35,719 nucleotides of DNA from Candidatus Zhuqueibacterota bacterium (lineage in GTDB: Bacteria; Zhuqueibacterota; Zhuqueibacteria; Zhuqueibacterales; Zhuqueibacteraceae), in assembly GCA_022616415.1 (NCBI GenBank), contig JAKEEU010000216.1, positions 1-35,719 on the forward strand. Reading direction: 5' to 3'. This document shows, in pieces, positions 6,102-14,101 of the stretch. The notes below the pieces were generated by a model. The model was not told the origin of the DNA and made no database searches. It saw nothing but the letters and a program-made list of their open reading frames with translations. Both the position numbers and the translations under genes were made by a program. Within the stretch, counting starts at the first letter, position 1, and each line of letters begins with the position of its first letter.

Positions 6102-8519
6102 ATGAAAGCATATTTGCTCAAAAACAAGGTTCGTCTTTTTGGCGCGCTGTCAATTGTCATTATCCTGGTTGTTGCGATTGTATTGTCAGCAGGGAGAAAG
6201 CAGGAAACACGCTCGAGCTCGACAACGAATGTCATGGCAGAAAATGACGTCGTTTCTCCTGCTTTGAACGAATCAAGCAATGACAGCGATGATTTCATGA
6301 GTGTGTCGGAACTCTTGACTGCCAGCACAACCTCGAAGCCTTTTCAAGACACGCTATCGAAGGCGAACACCGCCCGTGCGCTTATCGCCAGAAAGCTGGC
6401 CGAAGGCGCAAAGCCCAACCGCCTCATCAAAGAGAAAAGTCCTTACCTCCTTCAGCATGCCTTCAACCCGGTGGATTGGTATCCGTGGGGCGAGGAAGCA
6501 TTTGCAAAAGCCCGCAAGGAAGACAAGCCGATTTTTCTCTCGGTGGGCTACTCCACGTGCTATTGGTGTCACGTCATGGAGCGCGAAGTCTTCGAGAATG
6601 AATCCATCGCGGCATTGATGAATCAATATGTGGTGAGCATCAAAGTCGATCGTGAAGAGCGTCCCGACGTTGACCGGGTCTACATGACGGCGCTGCAAGC
6701 CATGACCGGTGGCGGCGGCTGGCCCATGTCGATGTTTATCACGCCGGATCTAAAGCCGTTTTATGGCGGCACGTACATCCCGCCGGTCGCCTCGTATGGA
6801 CGGCCGGGATTTCCCGAGATCCTGACCCGGATCCATGAAGTTTGGACAACGCGACGCCAGGACATTCTCAACGACGGTCAGAAGATCGTCGATTATCTCA
6901 AGCAAGTGTCAACTCCGCAAGTCGAAGCGACGCAAGCCGGCAAGCTTGCGCTGGAGCGAGGATTTGATTCTTATTCAAGAAGCTATGATGCAAAGTATGC
7001 GGGTTTTGGAAAAGCCCCCAAATTTCCCCGGCCAGTGTCCTTCAATTTTCTTTTTCGCTATTACAGCCGAACGGGCGAGAAGAAAGCCCTCGACATGTCC
7101 CTCGAAACCTTGAAGCAGATGGCGAGAGGCGGCATGTACGATCACATCGGCGGCGGCTTTCATCGTTATGCGACGGATACGCAATGGCACGTGCCGCATT
7201 TCGAAAAAATGCTCTATGATCAGGCGCAGTTGGTCGTTTCTTATCTCGAAGCCTACCAAATCACACACGAGGAATTTTACGCCGAGGTGGCGCGCGACGT
7301 CCTGGCCTATGTTCTGCGCAATATGACCCATCCGCGCGGCGGATTCTATTCTGCAGAAGATGCGGAAAGCGCCGTCGATCCCACCAAGCCGGAAGAAAAG
7401 GAAGAAGGCGCGTTTTATACCTGGATCAAGAATGAAATCGATGGCGTTCTGGCGCCCGAGCAAGCAAAGGTGTTCAATTATCATTACGGCGTAAAGCAGA
7501 GCGGCAACGTGACATCCGATCCCCATCAAGAGTTTGTGATGGAGAACATTCTGTTCGTGGCGCATACGCCCGAAGAAACCGCCAAGCAATTCGGTCATTC
7601 AGTCGAAAAGGTGAAATCGATTCTCTCCGCTTCGCGGGAAAAACTGTTCCGGGCGCGAGAGAAGCGTCCCAAACCCCATCTCGACGATAAGATATTGGTT
7701 TCCTGGAATGGACTGATGATTTCCGCCTTTGTCCGGGCCCACCAGGTTCTCGGCGATGAAAAATATTTGCAAGCCGCAGAACGGGCCGGCCAATTCATCC
7801 TGGACAATTTGTATGATGCGAAGGGGAAAAAGCTTCTGCGAAGATATCGCGAGGGTGAGCCGCGCTATGAAGCCCACCTCGAAGATTATGCTTTCTTGAC
7901 GCAAGGATTGCTGGACTTGTACGAGGCCGGCCTTGATATTCGCCGGCTGCAAACCGCCATCGCACTGACAGAGCAACAAAACGAGTTGTTTTATGATCAA
8001 GATCAGGGCGGGTTTTACGATATTTCCGGCGCGGATAAATCCATCCTGATGCACACCAAAGAATGGTACGATGGCGCTGAGCCGACCGGGAACGCGATTG
8101 CGATTCTCAACCTTCTGCGGCTCTCTCAGATGACTGACAATAAGAATTGGCGCGCCATGGCCGATCAATCGCTGGCCTATTTCGGAGGGTGGATGCTCAA
8201 CACCCCGCAAGGCTTGGCGCAATTTTTAGTGGCGCTCGATTTCAGTCTCTCAAAGCCAAAGCAGATTATTATTGCAGGCAAAGCCAATGACCCCAACACC
8301 AGAACGCTGTTGGAAGAAGTTCATTCACGCTTTATTCCGAACAAGATCATTTTGCTGGCGGACAATGGCAAGGCGCAAGAAACGCTGGCCTCCTACATTC
8401 CCTTTATCGAAAGCGTTCAAATGCTGGACGGTAAAGCGACCGCGTACATTTGCGAAAATTATGCGTGCCGGCTTCCCACCTCGGATCGTGAGGTGGTGGC
8501 AAAATTGTTGGCGAATTAG
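6102..8519 (+). CDS. Membrane-anchored YyaL/SPATA20-like thioredoxin-domain protein (copy 1)
   Basis: An 805-residue DUF255 (YyaL/SPATA20) protein. A TM anchor (residues about 11-31) is preceded by Lys/Arg, which would place the body outside the cytoplasm. Most family members lack such an anchor. The thioredoxin-like domain begins at NRLIKEKSPYLLQHAFNPVD and carries the CxxC site as CYWC (Cys153, Cys156) instead of the more usual CHWC. KVDREERPDVDRVYM, GGGGWPMSMF and the (alpha/alpha)6-barrel segments AKYAGFGKAPKFPRP, HIGGGFHRYATD, HFEKMLYDQAQL and AEPTGNAIA follow. A 6-TM-free C-terminus ends at YICENYACRLP. It is paralogous to the protein at 18290. The family's biochemical role is poorly known. 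Confidence 0.92.
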   Translation: MKAYLLKNKVRLFGALSIVIILVVAIVLSAGRKQETRSSSTTNVMAENDVVSPALNESSNDSDDFMSVSELLTASTTSKPFQDTLSKANTARALIARKLAEGAKPNRLIKEKSPYLLQHAFNPVDWYPWGEEAFAKARKEDKPIFLSVGYSTCYWCHVMEREVFENESIAALMNQYVVSIKVDREERPDVDRVYMTALQAMTGGGGWPMSMFITPDLKPFYGGTYIPPVASYGRPGFPEILTRIHEVWTTRRQDILNDGQKIVDYLKQVSTPQVEATQAGKLALERGFDSYSRSYDAKYAGFGKAPKFPRPVSFNFLFRYYSRTGEKKALDMSLETLKQMARGGMYDHIGGGFHRYATDTQWHVPHFEKMLYDQAQLVVSYLEAYQITHEEFYAEVARDVLAYVLRNMTHPRGGFYSAEDAESAVDPTKPEEKEEGAFYTWIKNEIDGVLAPEQAKVFNYHYGVKQSGNVTSDPHQEFVMENILFVAHTPEETAKQFGHSVEKVKSILSASREKLFRAREKRPKPHLDDKILVSWNGLMISAFVRAHQVLGDEKYLQAAERAGQFILDNLYDAKGKKLLRRYREGEPRYEAHLEDYAFLTQGLLDLYEAGLDIRRLQTAIALTEQQNELFYDQDQGGFYDISGADKSILMHTKEWYDGAEPTGNAIAILNLLRLSQMTDNKNWRAMADQSLAYFGGWMLNTPQGLAQFLVALDFSLSKPKQIIIAGKANDPNTRTLLEEVHSRFIPNKIILLADNGKAQETLASYIPFIESVQMLDGKATAYICENYACRLPTSDREVVAKLLAN

Positions 8520-8524
8520 AATAC

Positions 8525-9019
8525 ATGAAGAAAAAAATTGGCAGAAACGACCCCTGCCACTGCGGCAGCGGGGAAAAACTTAAAAACTGCCACGGGCGAA
8601 AATCACCCGGCGGCCCCCAATGGCTCTACCTGCTGCTTGGGGTCATTGTCGTCCTGGCAGGAGTAGTTATAGTTATTAAGTCAGATGATCCTTCAACAGC
8701 ACGTCGGAATTTAAGTCAGCCCGGCCCAACTCCTCCCGGTAAAGTCTGGTCACCCGAGCATGGGCACTGGCATGACGCACCCGGCGCTGCAGGTGGAATC
8801 TCAGTTCAGCCGCCAAGCCCGGTGCCTGCGGGTGGAACTTCAGCTCAACCGCCAGGCCCGGCACCTCCGGGCAAAGTCTGGTCACCCGAGCATGGTCATT
8901 GGCATGACGCACCCGGCGCTGCGGGTGGAACTTCAGCTCAACCGCCGGGTCCCGCACCTCCCGGAAAGGTTTGGTCCTCCGAACACGGGCACTGGCACGA
9001 CGCGCCACCGCAGCAATAG
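8525..9019 (+). CDS. SEC-C zinc-finger membrane protein with His-rich tandem repeats
   Basis: A 164-residue protein. The N-terminus is a SEC-C motif, GRNDPCHCGSGEKLKNCHG (ligands Cys11, Cys13, Cys22, His23), as found at the C-terminus of SecA. A TM helix (WLYLLLGVIVVLAGVVIVI) follows. The rest is Pro/Gly-rich and contains three copies of a unit close to PPGKVWSPEHGHWHDAP. With the SEC-C domain inside, the His repeats (HGHWHD) would lie outside, where they could bind metal. The gene starts 5 nt after the first yyaL-like stop codon and is in the same operon. The SEC-C fold and repeats are clear; the function is unknown. Confidence 0.85.
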   Translation: MKKKIGRNDPCHCGSGEKLKNCHGRKSPGGPQWLYLLLGVIVVLAGVVIVIKSDDPSTARRNLSQPGPTPPGKVWSPEHGHWHDAPGAAGGISVQPPSPVPAGGTSAQPPGPAPPGKVWSPEHGHWHDAPGAAGGTSAQPPGPAPPGKVWSSEHGHWHDAPPQQ

Positions 9020-9079
9020 CATGGAGCGACACAACAGATCGTCGGAAGCAGTACGATCAAATTAATTAGCCTGGCACTT

Positions 9080-9182
9080 TAGGGGGTGGGATAAAATAAG
9101 TTACCCATTCCAAACTCATAAATTGCTGTTTCTCAACACGGGTAGGAATCAAAATGTCCAAGTTTTTTGATCCCACCCCCTT
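9080..9182. repeat. MITE-like element with about 16-bp terminal inverted repeats
   Basis: AGGGGGTGGGATAAAA at 9081-9096 is inverted as TTTTTTGATCCCACCCCCTT at 9163-9182. The two ends differ by one inserted base. About 66 bp lie between and hold no ORF. The element ends 9 bp before the dsbD Shine-Dalgarno sequence, so it separates dsbD from the upstream operon. Its size and terminal repeats suggest a small non-autonomous mobile element; no transposase is present. Confidence 0.55.
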
Positions 9183-9205
9183 ACGGGTTTTAAGGAGATT
9201 TGTCG

Positions 9206-11161
9206 TTGCAACATAGAATTTTATCAAAACAAGCAGCCACCATAGCAATGCTTGTGCTGATGGCCGGTGGACTGGGTTCGAGCCGAACTTATGCTCAGGA
9301 ATCATGGCAGGAGAAGCTGAAAGAAATCGAGAAGCAATTCGCCACATCTGCTCCTGCATTGAACACCAGCGATTCAAAAGTGCAGGTTTCTATCCTGCTC
9401 TCGGTAAATAAAGTGCATCCCGGCAGTCAGTTTCAGGCGGCGGTAATGCTCGACATTCAAGATCGCTGGCATATCAATGCGTATGTCCCCTCGTTCGATT
9501 ATTTGATCGGGACCGAGCTGAAGCTGGCGCCGCCTGAAGGCGTTCAGGTCATCGAGATTCGTTACCCGGAATCAAAGAAACTGTCCCGAATAAGTCGGGA
9601 TGCCGAAGAAGCTTTGGACGTATATGAAGGCCGGTCTCCGGTTTTCGTCGTCTTGCAAGTTTCTCATGATATCGCGGTCGGCGCTCATCAGATTAACGGA
9701 AGCCTGCGTGTTCAGGCCTGCGACGATCAGGTTTGTCTCGCGCCATCTACCATCGAGGTGGCGCTCCCCTTCGAAGTCGTTGCATACGACCAGCCGGTTG
9801 CGCCAATCAATACGGAACTTTTTTCCAGTGTCGGCGGAACTGCCGGTGGCGTTGCTGCCGGAAGCGCTGTTGTGCCGGTCAACGAGGTCACGAAATTGTT
9901 TGAAAGTAAAGGCGTGACCCTGGCATTCCTTGGCATTTTTGCTATCGGCTTGGCGCTGAATCTCACGCCTTGCGTCTATCCCATGCTTTCGGTGACGGTC
10001 TCGTTGTTCGGCACGCAAACGGATTCCAACACATTGCGCGTCTTCTTCAAAGCGCTGACCTACGTTCTGGGCATCGCAACCATGTACAGCGTTTTGGGCG
10101 TGGTTGCGGCTTTGAGCGGCGGCTTGTTCGGCGGCGTGTTGCAAAGTCCGGTGGTTCTCATCGCAATCGGAGGACTGCTCTTTGGCCTCGCGCTCAGCAT
10201 GTTTGGCCTCTACGAATTGCAAATGCCTTACTGGCTGACAAGCAAGTTGGGCGGAACGGCCACCACCGGAACCATTGGAATTTATCTCTCCGGTTTGGTG
10301 GTCGGCGTTTTTGCTGCGCCTTGCATCGGCCCACCGATCATCGCCTTGCTGGCATTCGTCGGCGCCAAAGGCGATCCGGTGTTCGGGTTCTGGGCGTTCT
10401 TTGTTCTGTCTCTGGGACTCGGCGCGCCCTACCTTATATTAGGAACGTTCTCGGGTCTGCTGAAAAAAATCCCAAAATCGGGAGCGTGGATGGAATGGGT
10501 GAAAAAGATTTTCGGCGTCGTTATGACTGGCGCGGCGTTGTTTTATGTCGGGCTTGCGCTCTTTCCCAAACTGACCGTGTATGTCGTGCCGCTCACTCTT
10601 TTTGCCGGTGGCATTTATCTCGGCTTTCTCGAACCCCGACTTTCCTTCGTTAATCAAAATAAGGAAGGTCGGGGCAAGCAGAACAAAACGCTCCGAAAAA
10701 TTCAGTGGGCGCTGGGAGCGATTGCGGTGCTGCTGGCGGCCATTTCTTTGCGGGCGTTGCAAAAGCCGGGAGTCGATTGGGAGTCTTATTCGCCGCAAAA
10801 GCTCGAACAGGCTCGCATCGCCAACAAGCCCGTCATCATGGATTTTTATGCAGATTGGTGCATCCCGTGCCTCGAGCTCGACCGGCTGACGTTCACCGAT
10901 TCCAAAGTCATTGCCGCGACCGAAGATTTTGTCAAGTTGAAAGTTGATCTCACGCACTTCAATTCCTCCGAGTCCGAAGCGCTCCGGCAGCAATTCAATA
11001 TTTCCGGCGTGCCGACCATTGTGTTCCTCGGGCGCGACTGCGAGGAGGTGCCGGGCACTCGCGTTGTCGGTTATCTTCCGCCGGAAAAGTTCATCGAACG
11101 GATGCATCCGGCGCTGAGCCTGGCCGAAGTACATTCTGCGGACGCCGGTTCAAAGCCGTGA
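9206..11161 (+). CDS. dsbD: Thiol:disulfide interchange protein DsbD
   Basis: DsbD moves electrons from cytoplasmic thioredoxin across the inner membrane to periplasmic thiol proteins. All three modules are present. A signal peptide leads to the N-terminal domain with the redox pair in ACDDQVCLAP. The central TM domain carries single cysteines in LNLTPCVYPM and AAPCIGPPII, matching the two membrane redox cysteines. The C-terminal thioredoxin domain has DFYADWCIPCLELDRLTF (CxxC as CIPC). TTG at 9206 is chosen because AAGGAG lies 8 nt upstream; TTG at 9200 is too close. It is about 650 residues, slightly longer than E. coli DsbD. It is the likely electron source for the TlpA, YyaL-like and metal-thiol proteins nearby. 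Confidence 0.96.
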   Translation: MQHRILSKQAATIAMLVLMAGGLGSSRTYAQESWQEKLKEIEKQFATSAPALNTSDSKVQVSILLSVNKVHPGSQFQAAVMLDIQDRWHINAYVPSFDYLIGTELKLAPPEGVQVIEIRYPESKKLSRISRDAEEALDVYEGRSPVFVVLQVSHDIAVGAHQINGSLRVQACDDQVCLAPSTIEVALPFEVVAYDQPVAPINTELFSSVGGTAGGVAAGSAVVPVNEVTKLFESKGVTLAFLGIFAIGLALNLTPCVYPMLSVTVSLFGTQTDSNTLRVFFKALTYVLGIATMYSVLGVVAALSGGLFGGVLQSPVVLIAIGGLLFGLALSMFGLYELQMPYWLTSKLGGTATTGTIGIYLSGLVVGVFAAPCIGPPIIALLAFVGAKGDPVFGFWAFFVLSLGLGAPYLILGTFSGLLKKIPKSGAWMEWVKKIFGVVMTGAALFYVGLALFPKLTVYVVPLTLFAGGIYLGFLEPRLSFVNQNKEGRGKQNKTLRKIQWALGAIAVLLAAISLRALQKPGVDWESYSPQKLEQARIANKPVIMDFYADWCIPCLELDRLTFTDSKVIAATEDFVKLKVDLTHFNSSESEALRQQFNISGVPTIVFLGRDCEEVPGTRVVGYLPPEKFIERMHPALSLAEVHSADAGSKP

Positions 11162-11239
11162 ATGCTATCCTTAAATAGAGCGTCCGTAACTATCCAGCGA
11201 AGCTTTGCCTCAAACCGATGAGCTAGCAAAAAACAATCT

Positions 11240-11294
11240 CCAACGGATAGAAAAACCCAACGGATTAGATCAGTTGGGTTCTTCAATCCGCTGG
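11240..11294. repeat. Nested inverted repeat
   Basis: Outer arms CCAACGGAT (11240-11248) and ATCCGCTGG (11286-11294) pair with one mismatch. Inner arms AACCCAAC (11254-11261) and GTTGGGTT (11273-11280) pair perfectly. There is no U-run, so it is a structured repeat more than a terminator. Confidence 0.6.
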
Positions 11295-11364
11295 AAAACT
11301 TGCTCTGTTTGTAAAGGTTTGTGGCTGTCAAAATCTCAGTAGTTCGTTCTGCAAGTAACTTTAT

Positions 11365-11440
11365 CATGTCATCGTGGAACGATCTTTTTGGTTATCGAGC
11401 ACAGTGCTTGTATTGAAAAAGATTCTTCCAGAATGACATG
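11365..11440. repeat. 76-bp imperfect palindrome
   Basis: The region begins and ends with CATG. The left arm (CATGTCAT, TGGAA, ATCTTTTT, AGCAC) is repeated in inverted order on the right (GTGCTTG, AAAAAGAT, TTCCA, ATGACATG), with only a few mismatches. It has the form of a REP/MITE-like palindromic unit and contains no ORF. Confidence 0.65.
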
Positions 11441-11610
11441 TTACTTGGAAGGTGTTTCTCCAGATAAGCAAAACGATTTTGAGCAAAATTTTTAAAAAGC
11501 TTTTTTGAGCGTTATACACAACGATTCTTATCTCAATTGTTTTGCCCCAAATAGTTTTGCCTTTCAATTTGTGCCGAATAGCACGAACGGCCAAAAGGAA
11601 ATACGAAATC

Positions 11611-12169
11611 ATGATCCCTGTGCTGTTTAAAATCGGCCCGTTGGCCATCAACAGCTTCGGTGTGATGGCCATGCTGGGGTTTCTCATTCCTACTTTATTG
11701 TTGAGAAAAGAATTCATCCGAAAGAATCTCGATCCGGACATTGCCAATGGCATCGTCATTGCGGCTATGATTGGCGGCTTTCTCGGCGCCAGAATCTACT
11801 ATATCTTGGAACGGTGGGATGGATTTCTGGCAAATCCGCTGGATTACGTTTTTACCGGCGCCGGTTTGGTCTGGTACGGCGGTCTGCTCGGCGGATTCGG
11901 TGCGGGCGTGCTCTATGTTCACAGGAAAAACATTTCCATTCCCTATGCAATTCAGCCTTTATCTTATTTTGATGGGCACGGGCCGAATCATCACCGAGTT
12001 TTTCAGAACCACCCCGAAAGTTTTTATGGGTTTGACGATGGCGCAACTGATTAGCATCGGCCTCATTGCAATTGCCGGCGGTTTGATATTGAAAATTGCT
12101 TTCGGGCAAAACAAATCATCGCTTGCCAGGAAACAAGCAAAAGACATCCGGCTCACCTCGGTCAGATAA
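11611..12169 (+). pseudogene. lgt: Lgt (prolipoprotein diacylglyceryl transferase), internally deleted
   Basis: Lgt transfers diacylglycerol to the lipobox cysteine of prolipoproteins. The N-terminal part is intact: MIPVLFKIGPLAINSFGVMA, then ARIYYILERWD and GLVWYGGLLGGFGAGVL. Around 11940 the frame changes and the sequence jumps to the C-terminal TM part, QFSLYLILMGTGRIITEFFR and LTMAQLISIGL. The central segment with the conserved GRIGCFxxGCCYG signature and catalytic residues is missing, roughly 90-100 codons against normal family length (inference). The two halves are in different frames, so no full protein is made. The ATG at 11611 has AAAAGGA upstream. This is either decay or an assembly deletion; lipoproteins nearby imply another lgt elsewhere. 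Confidence 0.85.
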
Positions 12170-12194
12170 AAAGGCAAAAAGATTGCGTAGCGAA

Positions 12195-12540
12195 ATGAAA
12201 ATAATGAATGCAGCAAGAATAGGACTCGCCTTGCGCTTGTTGCTCGGAGGCGTCTTCATCTTCTCGGCCATTTCAAAGCTGGTGAGTGTGGGCTTGTTTG
12301 AAATCGCGATCGTCGATCAGGGTCTGGCAGCGGCGAGAGAGCAGGCGGCCTATCCGGCGCGACTGCTGATCGCCTTCGAGTTGTTTCTCGGCGCATCTTT
12401 GCTGTTTCCTTTCCGAAAGCGAATTTTTCGATCTCATCGGCAACAGCCCGCCGCGCATTTATTGGCTGCACAACGGTCAGATCAATGCGCGCTGGGACGA
12501 GGAGTTCGCCGATCATATTCTCTCGGCGTTCAACCTATAA
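12195..12540 (+). pseudogene. DoxX/MauE-type membrane protein, internally deleted
   Basis: The N-terminal part (MKIMNAARIGLALRLLLGG, FSAISKLVSVGLFEIAIVDQ, LLIAFELFLGASLLFPF) is the first half of a DoxX/MauE-like membrane protein. Near 12410-12420 the frame is lost. A different frame then reads SESEFFDLIGNSPPRIYWLH followed by NGQINARWDEEFADHILSAF and stops at 12540. That looks like the C-terminal end of the thioredoxin-like extension such proteins can carry. The middle (remaining TM helices and most of the redox domain) is absent. In one frame the remnant runs into the DUF1573 gene, but that fusion is not natural: DUF1573 has its own ATG, ribosome-binding site and signal peptide. Confidence 0.7.
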
Positions 12541-12560
12541 CCCAAATGGGAGATTCTGCC

Positions 12561-12992
12561 ATGTTGATCAAACGCATTTTCAGCCTCATCCTGGTTTCTG
12601 TCACAGTGTTGTCTTGCAACGTTGTCCTTGCACAAGACAGCACAAACGCCGCCCAAGGCCCCAAAATCAAATTTGCGGAAACGAGCTATGACTTTGGCAC
12701 CGCGTTACAAGAAACACAGGTGAAGCACGTCTTCAAATTCAGGAACGTCGGGACCGATACGCTCAAGATCGCGCAGGTGCAAACTTCTTGCGGTTGCACC
12801 GCCGCCGAAAGCTCGAGGATTATCCCACCACAAAAAGAAGGGCAGATCGACGTCACTTTCAACACCGGCTCACGACTGGGAAAGACCTCGAAATCAGTGT
12901 ATATTCATTCCAACGACGTCGAGGCGCCGAAACGGAGCGTGGTCATTCATGGGACGATTACAGCCAAGGAAGTCGAGGACGGCAAGAAATAA
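12561..12992 (+). CDS. Secreted DUF1573-domain protein
   Basis: A 143-residue protein with a signal peptide (IFSLILVSVTVLSCNVVLAQ). The DUF1573 domain has the hallmark sequence KFAETSYDFGTALQETQVKH, then FRNVGTDTLKI, the SCGCT motif (TSCGCTAAE) and a final IHGTITA strand. DUF1573 is an immunoglobulin-like fold common in Bacteroidetes and relatives; its role is unknown. GGGAGA lies 7 nt before the ATG at 12561. An upstream in-frame extension exists only because the DoxX remnant happens to be open into it. It belongs to the envelope-redox cluster downstream of dsbD. Confidence 0.88.
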   Translation: MLIKRIFSLILVSVTVLSCNVVLAQDSTNAAQGPKIKFAETSYDFGTALQETQVKHVFKFRNVGTDTLKIAQVQTSCGCTAAESSRIIPPQKEGQIDVTFNTGSRLGKTSKSVYIHSNDVEAPKRSVVIHGTITAKEVEDGKK

Positions 12993-13062
12993 CAGCAATT
13001 CTTCATGTTCACTACTGTGAGATTTCTCATTCTGTTCAACCAAAACCAAGGAGGAAAATACC

Positions 13063-13341
13063 ATGTCAGCGATTATAGCTTTGTTTGATGCACCCGGAAT
13101 GACTTCCGAGCAGTATGACCAGGTAATCAAGGATTTGGAAGCTGCTGGCGAAGGTAGCCCCAAGGGCCGTCTGTACCACGTGGCATCTTCTAAAACGGGT
13201 GGCTGGTTTGTGATAGACGTTTGGGAGTCGGCTGAGTTGCTCGATCGATTTGCCAAGACGCTTATCCCCATTCTCCAAAAGAATGGAGTGACTCCACCAC
13301 AGCCTCAAGTTTATCCCGTGCATAACATTATCAAGGGATAG
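13063..13341 (+). CDS. Small ABM-like (dimeric alpha/beta barrel) protein
   Basis: A 92-residue cytoplasmic protein with a strong ribosome-binding site (AAGGAGG, spacing 8). The pattern fits the ferredoxin-like fold of antibiotic-biosynthesis-monooxygenase (ABM) relatives: a first strand with DAPGMTSEQYDQVIKDLEAA, a central GRLYHVASSKTGGWFVIDVW strand pair, a helix SAELLDRFAKTLIPILQKNG, and a last strand QVYPVHNII. No cysteines are present. It is the second such fold in the window after the tandem protein at 1449, but sequence similarity between them is low. Enzymatic activity is unproven. Confidence 0.7.
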   Translation: MSAIIALFDAPGMTSEQYDQVIKDLEAAGEGSPKGRLYHVASSKTGGWFVIDVWESAELLDRFAKTLIPILQKNGVTPPQPQVYPVHNIIKG

Positions 13342-13473
13342 GAGCCACGCTCGGAGCTATCAAAGACGCGGTTCGCAGACGACACTGCGGTAACTTTGTT
13401 ATTAAGATCATTTGGCAGGAAACTTTTTGAAATCCATGCAAAGCTGTTTCACCTCAACAAAAAGGAGATCCTC

Positions 13474-13947
13474 ATGAACAGTAAGACGCGCGTATTAACC
13501 TGGATGCTCGGCATGGTTGCTCTTCTGATTTTCAGCCTGGCCACTGGCGCTTTTGCACAGGAGCATCCGGCGGAACATCCGAAAGAAGGAGCGAAAAAGG
13601 CTGCGGTCACCGCGACAAAAGAGATGATGGCCGAAGCGATCGAAGGCTACATCAAAAAGGACGCCGCTCTGAAAGGCGGGTATTTCACTGTGTATGACGC
13701 ACAGGCGAAGGCCCCGCTGGCGCTCAAGCTGGACAAAGTCCATCAGGACAAGCTGGCGAAGGTGAGTGATGGCCTCTATTTCGCTTGCAGCGACTTCAAA
13801 GCCACAGACGGCAAGATGTACGATCTCGATTTCTTCATGACGGGCACCGACTCCGGGCTGGAAGTCAGTGAGGTCATGATCCACAAAGAAGCCGGCGCCC
13901 CCCGCTACGGCTGGGTGGAAAAAGACGGCGTGTGGACGCGCAAGTAA
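13474..13947 (+). CDS. Small secreted protein, paralogue of the lipoprotein at 4886
   Basis: A 157-residue protein with a signal peptide (MLGMVALLIFSLATGAFAQ) cleaved near AFAQ-EHP. A short Lys/Ala-rich linker leads to a domain with AIEGYIKKDAALKGGYFTVY, LYFACSDFKATDGKMYDLDF and VSEVMIHKEAG. These match the core of the lipoprotein at 4886, including the single conserved cysteine. A basic tail (YGWVEKDGVWTRK) is specific to this copy. AAAGGAG precedes the ATG at 13474. Octamer-repeat copy 2 starts 6 nt after the stop codon. Function unknown; probably periplasmic. Confidence 0.75.
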   Translation: MNSKTRVLTWMLGMVALLIFSLATGAFAQEHPAEHPKEGAKKAAVTATKEMMAEAIEGYIKKDAALKGGYFTVYDAQAKAPLALKLDKVHQDKLAKVSDGLYFACSDFKATDGKMYDLDFFMTGTDSGLEVSEVMIHKEAGAPRYGWVEKDGVWTRK

Positions 13948-13952
13948 AGAAA

Positions 13953-14064
13953 TGGAGTGATGGAGTTTTGGAGTAATGGAGTAATGGAGTATTGGAGTGA
14001 TGGATTGGTGGATTGATGGATCAATGCGCCCAGTCATCCAACAATCCATTACTCCAACAACCCC
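13953..14064. repeat. 8-bp-phased inverted repeat, copy 2
   Basis: Nine TGGANNNN octamers (13953-14024), such as TGGAGTGA and TGGATTGG, are followed by a centre TGCGCCCA and four NNNNTCCA-type octamers (14033-14064), such as ACAATCCA and TTACTCCA. The centre TGCGC is shared with copy 3. It lies between the small secreted protein gene and the transglutaminase-like gene. Confidence 0.85.
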
Positions 14065-14101
14065 TTCAGTTTCTCTCTCACCAACCTCGGAGAATCATTC
14101 G

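Larger units (their letters stand above)
11162..11610. other. 449-bp gap with two palindromic elements
   Basis: No coding sequence is seen between dsbD and the lgt remnant. The gap holds a nested hairpin (11240-11294), a long imperfect palindrome (11365-11440) and an AT-rich stretch (about 11450-11560) that could hold a promoter. AAAAGGA lies upstream of the lgt ATG. Confidence 0.5.

Noticed and set aside
12096..12992. Single DoxX-DUF1573 fusion protein
   Set aside because: The joint region is out of frame for DoxX, and DUF1573 has its own ATG, ribosome-binding site and signal peptide at 12561.
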